From Hyphomicrobiales bacterium (lineage in GTDB: Bacteria > Pseudomonadota > Alphaproteobacteria > Rhizobiales > Xanthobacteraceae): a stretch of DNA of 6,041 nucleotides. The stretch is taken from contig PLTE01000128.1 in NCBI GenBank assembly GCA_003164375.1, positions 1 through 6,041 of the forward strand. Reading direction: 5' to 3'. Position numbers and translations under genes: made by a program. Of this stretch, positions 1 through 6,041 are shown in pieces. The stretch's first letter is position 1. Every line of letters starts with the position of its first letter. The notes beneath the pieces were generated by a model that saw only the letters and a list, made by a program, of their open reading frames with translations, was not told the DNA's origin and did no database searches.

Positions 1-1000
1 TGTAGAGCGGCTCGGCGTCGGCGTAGCGGCCCTGGGTGTCGTAGAGCGCTGCCAGATTGCTCAGCACCGTCGCGACATCGGGGTGATCGGGCCCGAGCGC
101 TTTTTCCCGGATCGCCAGCGCCCGCTTATAGAGCGGCTCGGCCTCGGCGTAGTGGCCTTGGCCCTGGTAGAGCGCTGCCAGATTGCTCAGCACCACCGCA
201 ACGGTGGGGTGATCGGGCCCGAACGCCTTTTCCCGGATCGCCAGCGACCGCTTGTAGAGCGGCTCGGCCTCGGCGTAGTGGCCTTGGCTCTGGTAGAGCA
301 CCGCCAGATTGTTCAGCACCTGCGCGACATCAGGGTGATCGGGCCCGAGCGCCTTTTCCCGGATCGTCAGCGACCGCTTGTAGAGCGGCTCAGCGTCGGC
401 GTAACGGCCTTGGCTCCAGTAGAGCCCGGCCAGATTGTTCAGCGACGTTGCGACATCAGGGTGATCGGGCCCGAGCGCTTTTTCCCGGATCGCCAGCGCG
501 CGCTTGTAGAGCGGCTCGGCATCGCCGTAGCGGCCCTGGTTGCGGTAGAGATCGGCCAGATTGTTCAGCGTTGCAGCGCCATCAGGATGATCGGGCCCGA
601 GCGCCTTTTCCCGGATCGCCAGCGCGCGCTGGTAGAGCGGCTCGGCTTCGGCGTAGCGGGCCTGGTTGTTGTAGAGCTCAGCCAGATTGTGCAGCGATAG
701 CGCGACATCGGGATGATCGGGCCCGAGCGCTTTTTCCCGGATCGCCAGCGCCCGCTTGTAGAGCGGCTCGGCGTCGGCGTAACGGCCCTCGTTGTTGTAG
801 AGCTTAGCCAGATTGTTCAGCGACGCTGCGACATCGGGGTGATCGGGCCCCAGCGCTTTTTCCCGGATCGCCAGCGCGCGCCGGTAGAGCGGCTCGGCAT
901 CGCCGTAGCGGGCCTGTTTGTCGTAGAGTGAAGCCAGATTGTTCAGCGCAGCGGCGACCTCGGGGTGATTGGGCCCGAGCGCCTTTTCCCGGAGCGCCAG
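1..1000 (-). repeat. Tandem array of 126-bp coding repeats (TPR units)
   Basis: The motif GATYGGGCCC recurs on the plus strand at 85, 211, 337, 463, 589, 715, 841 and 967, exactly 126 bp apart each time with no indels. Long blocks, such as the one encoding AEPLYKRALAIREKALGPDHP, are nearly identical in DNA as well as protein. Differences cluster at the codons after LNNLA and LY (for example LYDKQAR, LYNNEGR, LYRNQGR, LYWSQGR, LYQGQGH). The oldest-looking unit is the first one, at the protein N-terminus, which has GPNHP instead of GPDHP. The outer limit at 1000 is approximate and the array continues past position 1. Confidence 0.93.
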
Positions 1001-1174
1001 CAATTGCTCTGCCAGGGGAATCGCTTCGACGATCTTTCCGCCGTTAAAGAGCTCGACGATCTTCTTGTTCAGATCGTCCGCCGCGTTCACCTGCGCGGGA
1101 GCGTGGTTGATTGATCCCACTGTCTGGGCGATGATGGCAGTTACGACTAAACAAAAATGCTTGATGAGGTTCAT
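1..1174 (-). CDS. Exported tetratricopeptide-repeat protein (kinesin light chain-like TPR array), 3' end beyond window
   Basis: The reverse strand is open from an ATG at 1174 to the left edge, giving 391 codons with no stop, so the C-terminus is missing. Residues 1-31 look like a Sec signal peptide: K5/H6, a hydrophobic stretch at about 7-19, then candidate cleavage sites after APA (27) or VNA (31). A degenerate TPR helix pair follows (about 33-64), then 42-residue units marked by GP[DN]HP at residues 67, 109, 151, 193, 235, 277, 319 and 361. Each unit reads roughly DVA..LNNLA.LY..QGRY, then ADAEPLYKRALAIREKAL. This is the TPR_10/TPR_12 type, a protein-protein interaction scaffold, so a periplasmic or secreted binding role is inferred. 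An in-frame ATG at 1207 would add 11 polar residues ahead of the signal peptide and lacks a ribosome site. The 1174 start has GAGG only 2 nt upstream, so its ribosome site is also weak. The partner and pathway are unknown. An enzymatic or other domain could follow beyond the edge. Confidence 0.9.
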   Translation of the reverse strand, partial: MNLIKHFCLVVTAIIAQTVGSINHAPAQVNAADDLNKKIVELFNGGKIVEAIPLAEQLLALREKALGPNHPEVAAALNNLASLYDKQARYGDAEPLYRRALAIREKALGPDHPDVAASLNNLAKLYNNEGRYADAEPLYKRALAIREKALGPDHPDVALSLHNLAELYNNQARYAEAEPLYQRALAIREKALGPDHPDGAATLNNLADLYRNQGRYGDAEPLYKRALAIREKALGPDHPDVATSLNNLAGLYWSQGRYADAEPLYKRSLTIREKALGPDHPDVAQVLNNLAVLYQSQGHYAEAEPLYKRSLAIREKAFGPDHPTVAVVLSNLAALYQGQGHYAEAEPLYKRALAIREKALGPDHPDVATVLSNLAALYDTQGRYADAEPLY

Positions 1175-1598
1175 AGCCTCGGTTCCGCTCTTGCACGACA
1201 ACGTCATGTCGAATTTGCCGACGAGCGATCCGACGTATTTTTAAGAGAGGGCGCGCACTACCTTGGCCATCACGGGGTCCGAACCGTTAGCGGCCCTAGC
1301 ATCGTTAATTCATGGAATAATGCAAGTCTCGCTCTTTGCTTGGCGAACCCCTGGCAACGATCGCTCCCGCGCAGTAGCTGATCAAGGAATGGGTCGCGGT
1401 CCATCTTCCGGCTCTCAGCTCGGCTTGACGCACAAATATTCTAAGCCTCTCGGTTATCGGTCGCCACCCAAACGGCACCCGTATCGATCCGCTTGGTGCA
1501 GGCGGCAATTTCGCGTACATCGCTCCGGTAAGGCGAAGCAAGGATGGTGTTGGCGAGACAGTTTGCTCTTCTGTCGAAGACAAAGAGGACTACCGATC
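1175..1598. other. Divergent intergenic region between the TPR gene and the duplicated-domain gene
   Basis: These 424 bases must carry the promoters for both flanking genes. On the minus strand, TTGCAT near 1319-1324 resembles a -35 box, but no convincing -10 box lies 16-18 bases further on. On the plus strand, TTGACG at 1425-1430 is a fair -35 box, also without a good partner. I therefore annotate no promoter. The plus frame stays open back to 1263 and a minus frame is open across 1305-1583, but neither predicted protein looks genuine. The only clear structure is the hairpin at 1566-1587. Confidence 0.6.
1566..1589 (+). promoter_or_regulatory. Shine-Dalgarno AGAGGA overlapped by a short hairpin, ahead of the 1599 start
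   Basis: AGAGGA at 1584-1589 sits 9 nt before the ATG at 1599, good spacing for a ribosome binding site, and it decides this start over the ATG at 1605 (15 nt away). Immediately upstream, CTCTT (1566-1570) can pair with AAGAG (1583-1587), and TGTC (1572-1575) with GACA (1579-1582). This gives nine pairs around a GAA loop with a single bulged C at 1571. The first four bases of the Shine-Dalgarno lie in the 3' arm. Partial masking of the site, and so translational control, is an inference. The pairing itself is visible in the sequence. Confidence 0.5.
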
Positions 1599-2117
1599 AT
1601 GGCAATGGCGCCTTGGTATGAGCATGCAGAGCTTCTATATGCAGCTGTTCGAAAAGCGGCTTTTGTCCTGCGAGCACCGATTGATCGTGTCGAAGTCACT
1701 TCCGGTAAGGTTCGATTCTGGTGCGAAACCAAAATTCTATTCTGGCCGATAACCAAAAAGCTCACGATCAACTACCGATACGTCGACAACCCGCGCAGAA
1801 ACCCGGGAGCTGCGCCGAGTCTGTTGTTTGACGGCGAAAATACTCCGCGCTTTAGCGCTCAACCTCGGACCAATCGCGCGGCGCTACCCTCTTGGGGCGA
1901 GCGGGAAGAACTTCTCAACGCCACCATTTCTAAAGCAACCTTGTGCCTCCGCGCAGAGATCGATCGCATCGAGGTTACTTCGGACCAAGTCCTGTTCTGG
2001 GCCGGCACCACGGAGCTCGCGGTCGCCTACCAATACCTCGACAAGCCGAGCGAGCGCCTGAAGTGTCGAGGATTCCTGATCGATGGCGAAGACTACTGGG
2101 AATGTTTCAAGACTTGA
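1599..2117 (+). CDS. Hypothetical protein made of two copies of one domain
   Basis: This 172-residue protein matches no family I recognise. It has no signal peptide or membrane segment, so it is probably a soluble cytoplasmic protein. It contains a clear internal duplication. Residues 8-80 align with 101-164, sharing ELL.A...KA...LRA, then IDR.EVTS, V.FW, Y.Y.D.P and DGE. Over residues 11-41 against 104-134, 19 of 31 positions are identical. The second copy lacks about 8 residues after the FW. Codons in the matching core differ mainly at silent third positions (ATT/ATC, CGT/CGC, GAA/GAG, GTC/GTT, TCC/TCG), the mark of selection on protein sequence in this frame. The linker (about 81-100) is rich in R, N and P. 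The ATG at 1599 has AGAGGA 9 nt upstream. The frame is open back to 1263, but that extension is unlike the body of the protein. The gene converges on the c-di-GMP gene 113 bp downstream. Its function is unknown. Confidence 0.75.
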   Translation: MAMAPWYEHAELLYAAVRKAAFVLRAPIDRVEVTSGKVRFWCETKILFWPITKKLTINYRYVDNPRRNPGAAPSLLFDGENTPRFSAQPRTNRAALPSWGEREELLNATISKATLCLRAEIDRIEVTSDQVLFWAGTTELAVAYQYLDKPSERLKCRGFLIDGEDYWECFKT

Positions 2118-2230
2118 TTTGCGGTCGATCCGCCGACATCTGCAAGGCAGTTCGACTTCCGCTTCTGGTCAGCAACTACCTCGCCGAACACCGGCCGGCG
2201 CGGCAGCGCGCAGATCAGGCCATCTCGTCG
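2118..2230. other. Convergent intergenic gap without a clear terminator
   Basis: This is the stretch between the stop codons of two converging genes (TGA at 2115-2117 on plus, TGA at 2233-2231 on minus). It contains GC-rich self-complementary sequence around 2180-2210 (CGCCG ... CGGCG) that could fold, but no T-run on either strand. I do not call a Rho-independent terminator here. Confidence 0.4.
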
Positions 2231-5200
2231 TCACGCCACCCGAGCATCGATCTTGCGATGCGAAAGAATAAGCTCTGTCATCTTCGCAGCAGATATCGGC
2301 GGGCTGAATAGATAGCCCTGAAATTCCGTACAGCCGAGCGTGCGGAGAATTTCCCTTTGCTGCTCCGTCTCGACCCCTTCTGCGGTCGTTGTCATGTTGC
2401 GCGTTTTGGCGATGGTCATGACGGCCTGCACGATCGATTGCTGGCCGACAGAGTTTTCAACGCCTTTGATAAACGACTGGTCAATCTTGATCTTGTCGAA
2501 CGGGAAACGTTGCAAATAGCTCAGCGATGAATACCCGGTGCCAAAATCATCCATTGCAATCCGCACCCCGACTTCTCTCAGTTGGTGGAGCACGGCGAGC
2601 GCTTCGACGTCATCGTGGATGAGGACCGCCTCGGTAATCTCTAATTCAAGCCGTTGAGCCGGTAGTCCCGACATAGCGAGCGCGTTGACGACCAATTGCA
2701 CAAAGCCGCCGTTTTTGAATTGGACCGGCGAAACGTTGACCGAGATCTTGACGTCATCCGGCCAGGTCGCAGCCTGCCCACACGCTGTTCTAAGAACCCA
2801 TTCTCCGATCGGAACGATAAGTCCGGTCTCTTCAGCTGCTGGGATGAAGTCCGCCGGCGAGACCATGCCCCGCCCGGGGTGGTGCCAGCGCAGCAGCGCT
2901 TCGCATCCCGAAATGGTATTCTCTTGTAGATTAACAATCGGCTGATAGACGAGTCCAAATTCACAGCGTTTAATGGCCTGACGCAAATCGATTTCCAGCG
3001 CGCGCCGCGCCTTAACCCGCGCATCCATGTCTGGCTCAAAAAAGCGATAAACCCCGCGGCCTTCTGCCTTGGCGCCGTACATCGCAAGGTCTGCGTTCTT
3101 CAGCAACTGGTCCGAATCGACCCCGTCATTCGGAGCGACAGCAATGCCGATGCTGGTTTCGGCAAGTAGCTGGTGACCATTGACTTCGAACCGCGGTTTA
3201 AGAGCGGCAAATATCCTGGCTATCAGGCCGGTAATATCGGCGGGAACGGTGATGGCGGTCTGAATAATTGCAAACTCATCGCCACCCAAACGAGCAACCG
3301 AATCGGTGTCTCTCAAACATGCAATCAAACGATCCGCTACGGCCTTCAATAACTCATCGCCGACTTGATGCCCGAGCGAATCGTTGACAGTTTTGAAGTG
3401 ATCGAGATCAAGGTAGAGGATAGCGACCTGTTCGCCGCGATGAATCCACTTAAGCGCTTGTTCGAGCTGGTCGCGGAATAACACCCGATTTGGCAGATCG
3501 GTCAGCGCATCATAGTGCGCCATGTGCACGATCCGCTCATTCGCGAGTTTGCGTTCGGTCACGTCTTCCATGACGCCAAGCAAGTATTGCGGCTCGCCGT
3601 GGCCGTCACGCACGATGATGCGCTTCGATGTAATGATGCGACACCCATTTCCAGGCGTATCGAAACGATGCTCGTCGAAGGACAAATAGCCATCGGAGTC
3701 CAAAAGCTTCCTGTCATGTTCCGCGATGAGCTCGGCGCTCGCCGGCGGCCACAATTCGGCGGCCGTCTTGCCGATTATGTGGTCGCTCGATGTGCCGAAA
3801 TACATCTCGGCTGCCGCATTGACCAAAACGTATCGGAGGTTGCGAACATCCTTGACGATAATTGCGCTCGGAACCCGATTGATGATCTGGTTCAAAAACT
3901 CGCGGCTGCGATCGCGTTCCCGTTCGATTTTCGTCCGCTCGGTGATGTCGGTGTGCGTGGTGACCCATCCGCCGCTTGCCAACGGTTGGTCCTTGCGGGC
4001 GACGATCCTGCCAGCCTCGGTTTCCAATATGGTTTCGGTTGGGCCCTGCCCAAGCCTGCTCACGATGTCCGAGTAATATTCATCGGCATTGCCGGGAATG
4101 CTGCCGGCCGCTTTTCGAAGCAAGATTAAATCATGCAAGGAGCAGCCCGGCTTTACTACCTCCGGCGAGAGGCCATACATTTCGATAAAGCGCCGGTTAC
4201 ATACGACAAGCTTTGCGGATGCGTCGAACATCAACAAGCCTTGCGGCATATTGTTGATCGCGGAGTCCAGGCGCTCCCGCTCCAATTCCACCCGCCAGTG
4301 TGACGATGTCTGTTCGCGATGCAGATGCCGCATAATCAGCAGCATCATGCCGGTGATCGTGATAGCCCCGAGGCCTCCGGCGCCGAGCAGAATATACGTT
4401 TCATTCCGCCAGTCGGCGAGCGCGGTGTCGACATCCACGGCGACCGACACAAACATTGGGAAATGCGCGAGCCGATGCGCGGCCAGTAGGCGGTCCTTGC
4501 TTTCCATCGTGCCGATGAAACGGGCGGCGCCGCTGTCGCGATCGCCGAGGGCGCCGCTTGGCGTCTTGAAATATTTTCCGATCACGGATTCGTTATGGGG
4601 ATAACGCGCCAGTAACCTGCCGTCGCTTCGATAAAGCGTTATCGAACTGCCTTCGCCAAGTTCGATCGCACGGAAAAGGTTTTCAAAGTAGGAAAGCGTA
4701 ATCGCTCCAGTAACCAGGCCCAGAAAAGTCCCATTCGCAGCCGTCAGCCTGCGATCTTGGTACAGTGTCCAATCGCCATCGGTGCGGCTGAGAACTGGCT
4801 GGCTAAAATATGTCGTCAGTTGAGCATTCGATTTGAGCGTAATGAAGTGCTCCCGGTCCACGATGTTTACCGGATTGAGCATATCGCGTGATGAACTGAT
4901 TATATCGCCGTCGGCACTTGCGATCTGAAGGTAGTCGGCCTGCTCCAAGCCGCTGATGCTGGCCTTGAGCATCAACTGCGCATCTCGACCGGACATTTGC
5001 CGCACGAAGTCTTCGCCGGACGCTACGCCAAGCGATTGTACTCTAACCGCCACACTTTTTTCGACCAGTTCAATCGCCTGAAACGAACGGTCGATCTGTT
5101 GGGAGAGGACCAGAGCGGTATTCTTCAATTCGCGCTGGCTTTCGGCCAGCGCGCGGTTCTTGGAGTCTTCTACCGTCAAAACGGTGCCGACTGCGACTGC

Positions 5201-5317
5201 CGCAACCAGCAGAAAGCCGCACACGATGAGGTATCGAATCGGTCGATTACGCCAGAGCGTCAGTCCGGTGATGTCGCCGTCATCATTTGATTGAAACGGG
5301 TGCGACAAAATATTCAT
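2231..5317 (-). CDS. Membrane sensor with CACHE-PAS-PAS-GGDEF-EAL: bifunctional c-di-GMP cyclase/phosphodiesterase
   Basis: Predicted to make cyclic-di-GMP from two GTP (GGDEF) and cleave it to pGpG (EAL) at the inner membrane. Residues are counted from the ATG at 5317 (1028 aa). Membrane helix about 28-49; periplasmic double-CACHE-like sensor about 50-306 (DREHF motif at 155); second helix about 308-329; PAS about 350-460; PAS with C-terminal GVMEDVTER about 472-590; GGDEF about 598-758; EAL about 773-1018. The cyclase has GGDEF at 678-682, D637, N645 and D654, plus an I-site RDTD (669-672) five residues upstream, implying product inhibition. The EAL domain keeps Q792, E806 (EALLRW), N861, E893, DDFGTG (D923, D924), K944, E980 and Q1000, so activity is expected. 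Which activity dominates cannot be read from sequence. Start uncertain: a GTG at 5353 would add 12 residues and has no clear ribosome site; the ATG has GAGG directly abutting it. An in-frame stop at 5386-5384 bounds the options. The ligand is unknown. Confidence 0.95.
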   Translation of the reverse strand: MNILSHPFQSNDDGDITGLTLWRNRPIRYLIVCGFLLVAAVAVGTVLTVEDSKNRALAESQRELKNTALVLSQQIDRSFQAIELVEKSVAVRVQSLGVASGEDFVRQMSGRDAQLMLKASISGLEQADYLQIASADGDIISSSRDMLNPVNIVDREHFITLKSNAQLTTYFSQPVLSRTDGDWTLYQDRRLTAANGTFLGLVTGAITLSYFENLFRAIELGEGSSITLYRSDGRLLARYPHNESVIGKYFKTPSGALGDRDSGAARFIGTMESKDRLLAAHRLAHFPMFVSVAVDVDTALADWRNETYILLGAGGLGAITITGMMLLIMRHLHREQTSSHWRVELERERLDSAINNMPQGLLMFDASAKLVVCNRRFIEMYGLSPEVVKPGCSLHDLILLRKAAGSIPGNADEYYSDIVSRLGQGPTETILETEAGRIVARKDQPLASGGWVTTHTDITERTKIERERDRSREFLNQIINRVPSAIIVKDVRNLRYVLVNAAAEMYFGTSSDHIIGKTAAELWPPASAELIAEHDRKLLDSDGYLSFDEHRFDTPGNGCRIITSKRIIVRDGHGEPQYLLGVMEDVTERKLANERIVHMAHYDALTDLPNRVLFRDQLEQALKWIHRGEQVAILYLDLDHFKTVNDSLGHQVGDELLKAVADRLIACLRDTDSVARLGGDEFAIIQTAITVPADITGLIARIFAALKPRFEVNGHQLLAETSIGIAVAPNDGVDSDQLLKNADLAMYGAKAEGRGVYRFFEPDMDARVKARRALEIDLRQAIKRCEFGLVYQPIVNLQENTISGCEALLRWHHPGRGMVSPADFIPAAEETGLIVPIGEWVLRTACGQAATWPDDVKISVNVSPVQFKNGGFVQLVVNALAMSGLPAQRLELEITEAVLIHDDVEALAVLHQLREVGVRIAMDDFGTGYSSLSYLQRFPFDKIKIDQSFIKGVENSVGQQSIVQAVMTIAKTRNMTTTAEGVETEQQREILRTLGCTEFQGYLFSPPISAAKMTELILSHRKIDARVA

Positions 5318-5392
5318 CCTCAAGGTGAGAGCGCGGCCGCGTCTCTCAGCCACAATAGCCGCGTGCAGCGGTTGTGGTGAGGTTCACATGGG

Positions 5393-5409
5393 TATTCGCA
5401 TGCGGAATA
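5393..5409. promoter_or_regulatory. Imperfect palindrome upstream of the c-di-GMP gene, possible operator
   Basis: TATTC (5393-5397) and GAATA (5405-5409) flank GCATGC with one extra G. One inserted base would make the whole element a perfect palindrome. It lies about 40 bp upstream of the GTG at 5353 and about 76 bp upstream of the ATG at 5317, where an operator or promoter-proximal site is plausible. No regulator family is suggested by the sequence, and a chance origin is quite possible. Confidence 0.25.
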
Positions 5410-5642
5410 GCGAGTTGCGCCTTCGCTGCCCGGGCATCTGAGAGACACTAAAGGCAGCAAACAGAGATATATCGAGGCATAAGGCTTACATCGCCCGATC
5501 CGTGCTCGTTACTATTTGTGTCGATTCAGGAAGAGTAAGAAAAGATTGTATCAAATACGCCGAGACAACGGCCGGAGTTGCCATCATTGGGTAAGGTTAT
5601 CTGCTTTGGGTCAATAACCGTCGCGGCCCAAGCGCGTTGCGA

Positions 5643-5668
5643 TGTCCGCTTTGCCCCGAAGGCGGACA
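5643..5668 (-). terminator. GC-rich hairpin 26 nt after the hemN stop, weak terminator candidate
   Basis: TGTCCGC (5643-5649) is the exact reverse complement of GCGGACA (5662-5668), with a 12-base loop. Read on the minus strand, the loop contains CTTCGG, which can form a stable UUCG-type tip. Its place just past the hemN stop fits a 3'-end structure for that transcript. No T-run follows on the minus strand, so it does not meet the rule for an intrinsic terminator. It could equally be part of a dispersed intergenic repeat or only stabilise the mRNA end. Confidence 0.3.
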
Positions 5669-5694
5669 CGCCCGGGCGTTTGTGAGTTCACGCC

Positions 5695-6041
5695 CTACGA
5701 CGCCCGCGAAAACCGCGTCTCGTCGTTCTTCAAATATTGATCGAACGCCGCGCAGACCGTGCGCACGAAGGGGCGCGCCTGTTCGGGCAGGCTGATTTCC
5801 GTTCCGACAATTTCGAGGAGGCCGTCGCTCACGAAGCCGTCGAGATTGGACAGCTCGACCGCGAAGCGGTCGACGCTGGTGTCGTGCGCGGCACAGATCT
5901 CGGCCAAGTCGACGTGCAGATTGCACATCAGGCTGGTGATGATGTCGCGCCGGATGCGGTCCTCGTGGGACAGCGCGCGGCCGCGCACGGTGGCAAGCCT
6001 GCCGGCCGAGATCGCTTCGCGGTAGGCCACGGTGGTCGCGG
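5695..6041 (-). CDS. hemN: Oxygen-independent coproporphyrinogen III oxidase, C-terminal part (5' end beyond window)
   Basis: HemN is a cytoplasmic radical-SAM enzyme that decarboxylates coproporphyrinogen III to protoporphyrinogen IX in heme synthesis without oxygen. Only about 115 C-terminal codons are here, ending in TAG at 5697-5695. The frame stays open to the right edge, and the apparent start at 6030 is an internal GTG valine. The visible part matches the HemN C-terminal domain: Y.EAI.AG.LATVRG, then L..EDRIRRDIITSLMC, VDL, a winged-helix-like stretch ending DGLLEI, and the typical end VRTVCAAFDQYL...ETRFSRAS. In E. coli HemN the equivalent end reads R.IC..FD.YL....RFS. The radical-SAM core with its CxxxCxxC cluster motif lies outside the window, so catalytic competence cannot be judged. 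In this bacterial group hemN is commonly under FNR/FixK-type oxygen control, but its promoter is not in view. Confidence 0.9.
   Translation of the reverse strand, partial: ATTVAYREAISAGRLATVRGRALSHEDRIRRDIITSLMCNLHVDLAEICAAHDTSVDRFAVELSNLDGFVSDGLLEIVGTEISLPEQARPFVRTVCAAFDQYLKNDETRFSRAS

Larger units (their letters stand above)
5318..5694. other. Intergenic region between hemN and the c-di-GMP gene
   Basis: These 377 bases separate two genes on the same strand and should hold the promoter of the c-di-GMP gene. The stretch from about 5455 to 5560 is AT-richer than its surroundings, with TTGATACAAT read on the minus strand near 5545-5555 and GATATATC at 5466-5473. No pair of -35 and -10 boxes is well enough spaced to call. 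The remaining visible structure is the imperfect palindrome at 5393-5409 and the GC-rich hairpin at 5643-5668. No convincing small gene was found. Confidence 0.6.

Noticed and set aside
83..931. Long plus-strand open frames with repeated VIGPERLFPDRQR units
   Set aside because: They are the antisense reading of the TPR array. Because the repeat unit is a multiple of three, a stop-free antisense frame in one copy stays open in all. The minus strand gives a signal peptide and canonical TPRs.
1305..1583. Minus-strand frame of 92 codons in the divergent gap
   Set aside because: It starts with TTG, has no ribosome site and no recognisable motif, and its start overlaps the hairpin ahead of the plus-strand gene.
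1263..1598. N-terminal extension of the duplicated-domain protein by 112 residues
   Set aside because: The extension lacks similarity to the repeat units and is compositionally odd (many R, S and W). A good Shine-Dalgarno lies right before the ATG at 1599.
2170..2215. Terminator shared by the convergent genes
   Set aside because: There is GC-rich self-complementarity but no T-run on either strand, and the pairing is short.
3515..4129. Plus-strand frame of 204 codons, and other shorter ones, inside the c-di-GMP gene
   Set aside because: They lie antisense to well-matched PAS and GGDEF coding sequence and have no domain features.
5341..5446. GTCTCTCAG at 5341-5349 and its exact reverse complement at 5438-5446
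   Set aside because: A 9-base inverted repeat spaced by 88 bases has a substantial chance of arising at random in a region this size, and it does not extend further.
5759..6025. Plus-strand frame of 88 codons
   Set aside because: It is antisense to the HemN C-terminal domain, which is recognisable on the minus strand.

Overview
The window looks like chromosomal DNA from an alphaproteobacterium of the Bradyrhizobium / Rhodopseudomonas group. This rests on GC-rich coding sequence, the style of the HemN C-terminus, and a large CACHE-PAS-PAS-GGDEF-EAL protein of a kind common in these bacteria. The placement is made by eye and no database was searched. There are four protein genes, two of them cut by the window edges. 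I see no tRNA, rRNA, CRISPR array, transposase or integrase.

Left part (1-1174, minus strand): the first 391 codons of a probably exported tetratricopeptide-repeat protein. It has an N-terminal signal peptide, a degenerate first unit, and then a very regular array of 42-residue kinesin-light-chain-like repeats (126 bp each at DNA level) that runs off the left edge. A 424-bp divergent gap follows (1175-1598). It ends in a small hairpin whose 3' arm overlaps the Shine-Dalgarno of the next gene.

Middle (1599-2117, plus strand): a 172-residue protein I do not recognise, built from two copies of one roughly 65-73-residue domain. The copies differ largely at silent codon positions, which argues strongly that the gene is real. 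It converges on the next gene across a 113-bp gap.

Main gene (2231-5317, minus strand): a membrane-bound, sensor-coupled cyclic-di-GMP enzyme. An extracytoplasmic double-CACHE-like domain lies between two membrane helices, followed by two PAS domains, a GGDEF cyclase with an intact active site and inhibitory site, and an EAL phosphodiesterase with its expected catalytic residues.

Right part: a 377-bp gap (5318-5694) with an imperfect palindrome and a GC-rich hairpin, then the 3' end of hemN (oxygen-independent coproporphyrinogen III oxidase, minus strand), which enters from beyond the right edge. The four genes do not form an obvious pathway or operon. The c-di-GMP gene and hemN share a strand but are too far apart to be clearly co-transcribed. 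The items most worth following are the duplicated-domain protein with its hairpin-covered ribosome site, and the near-identical TPR array.
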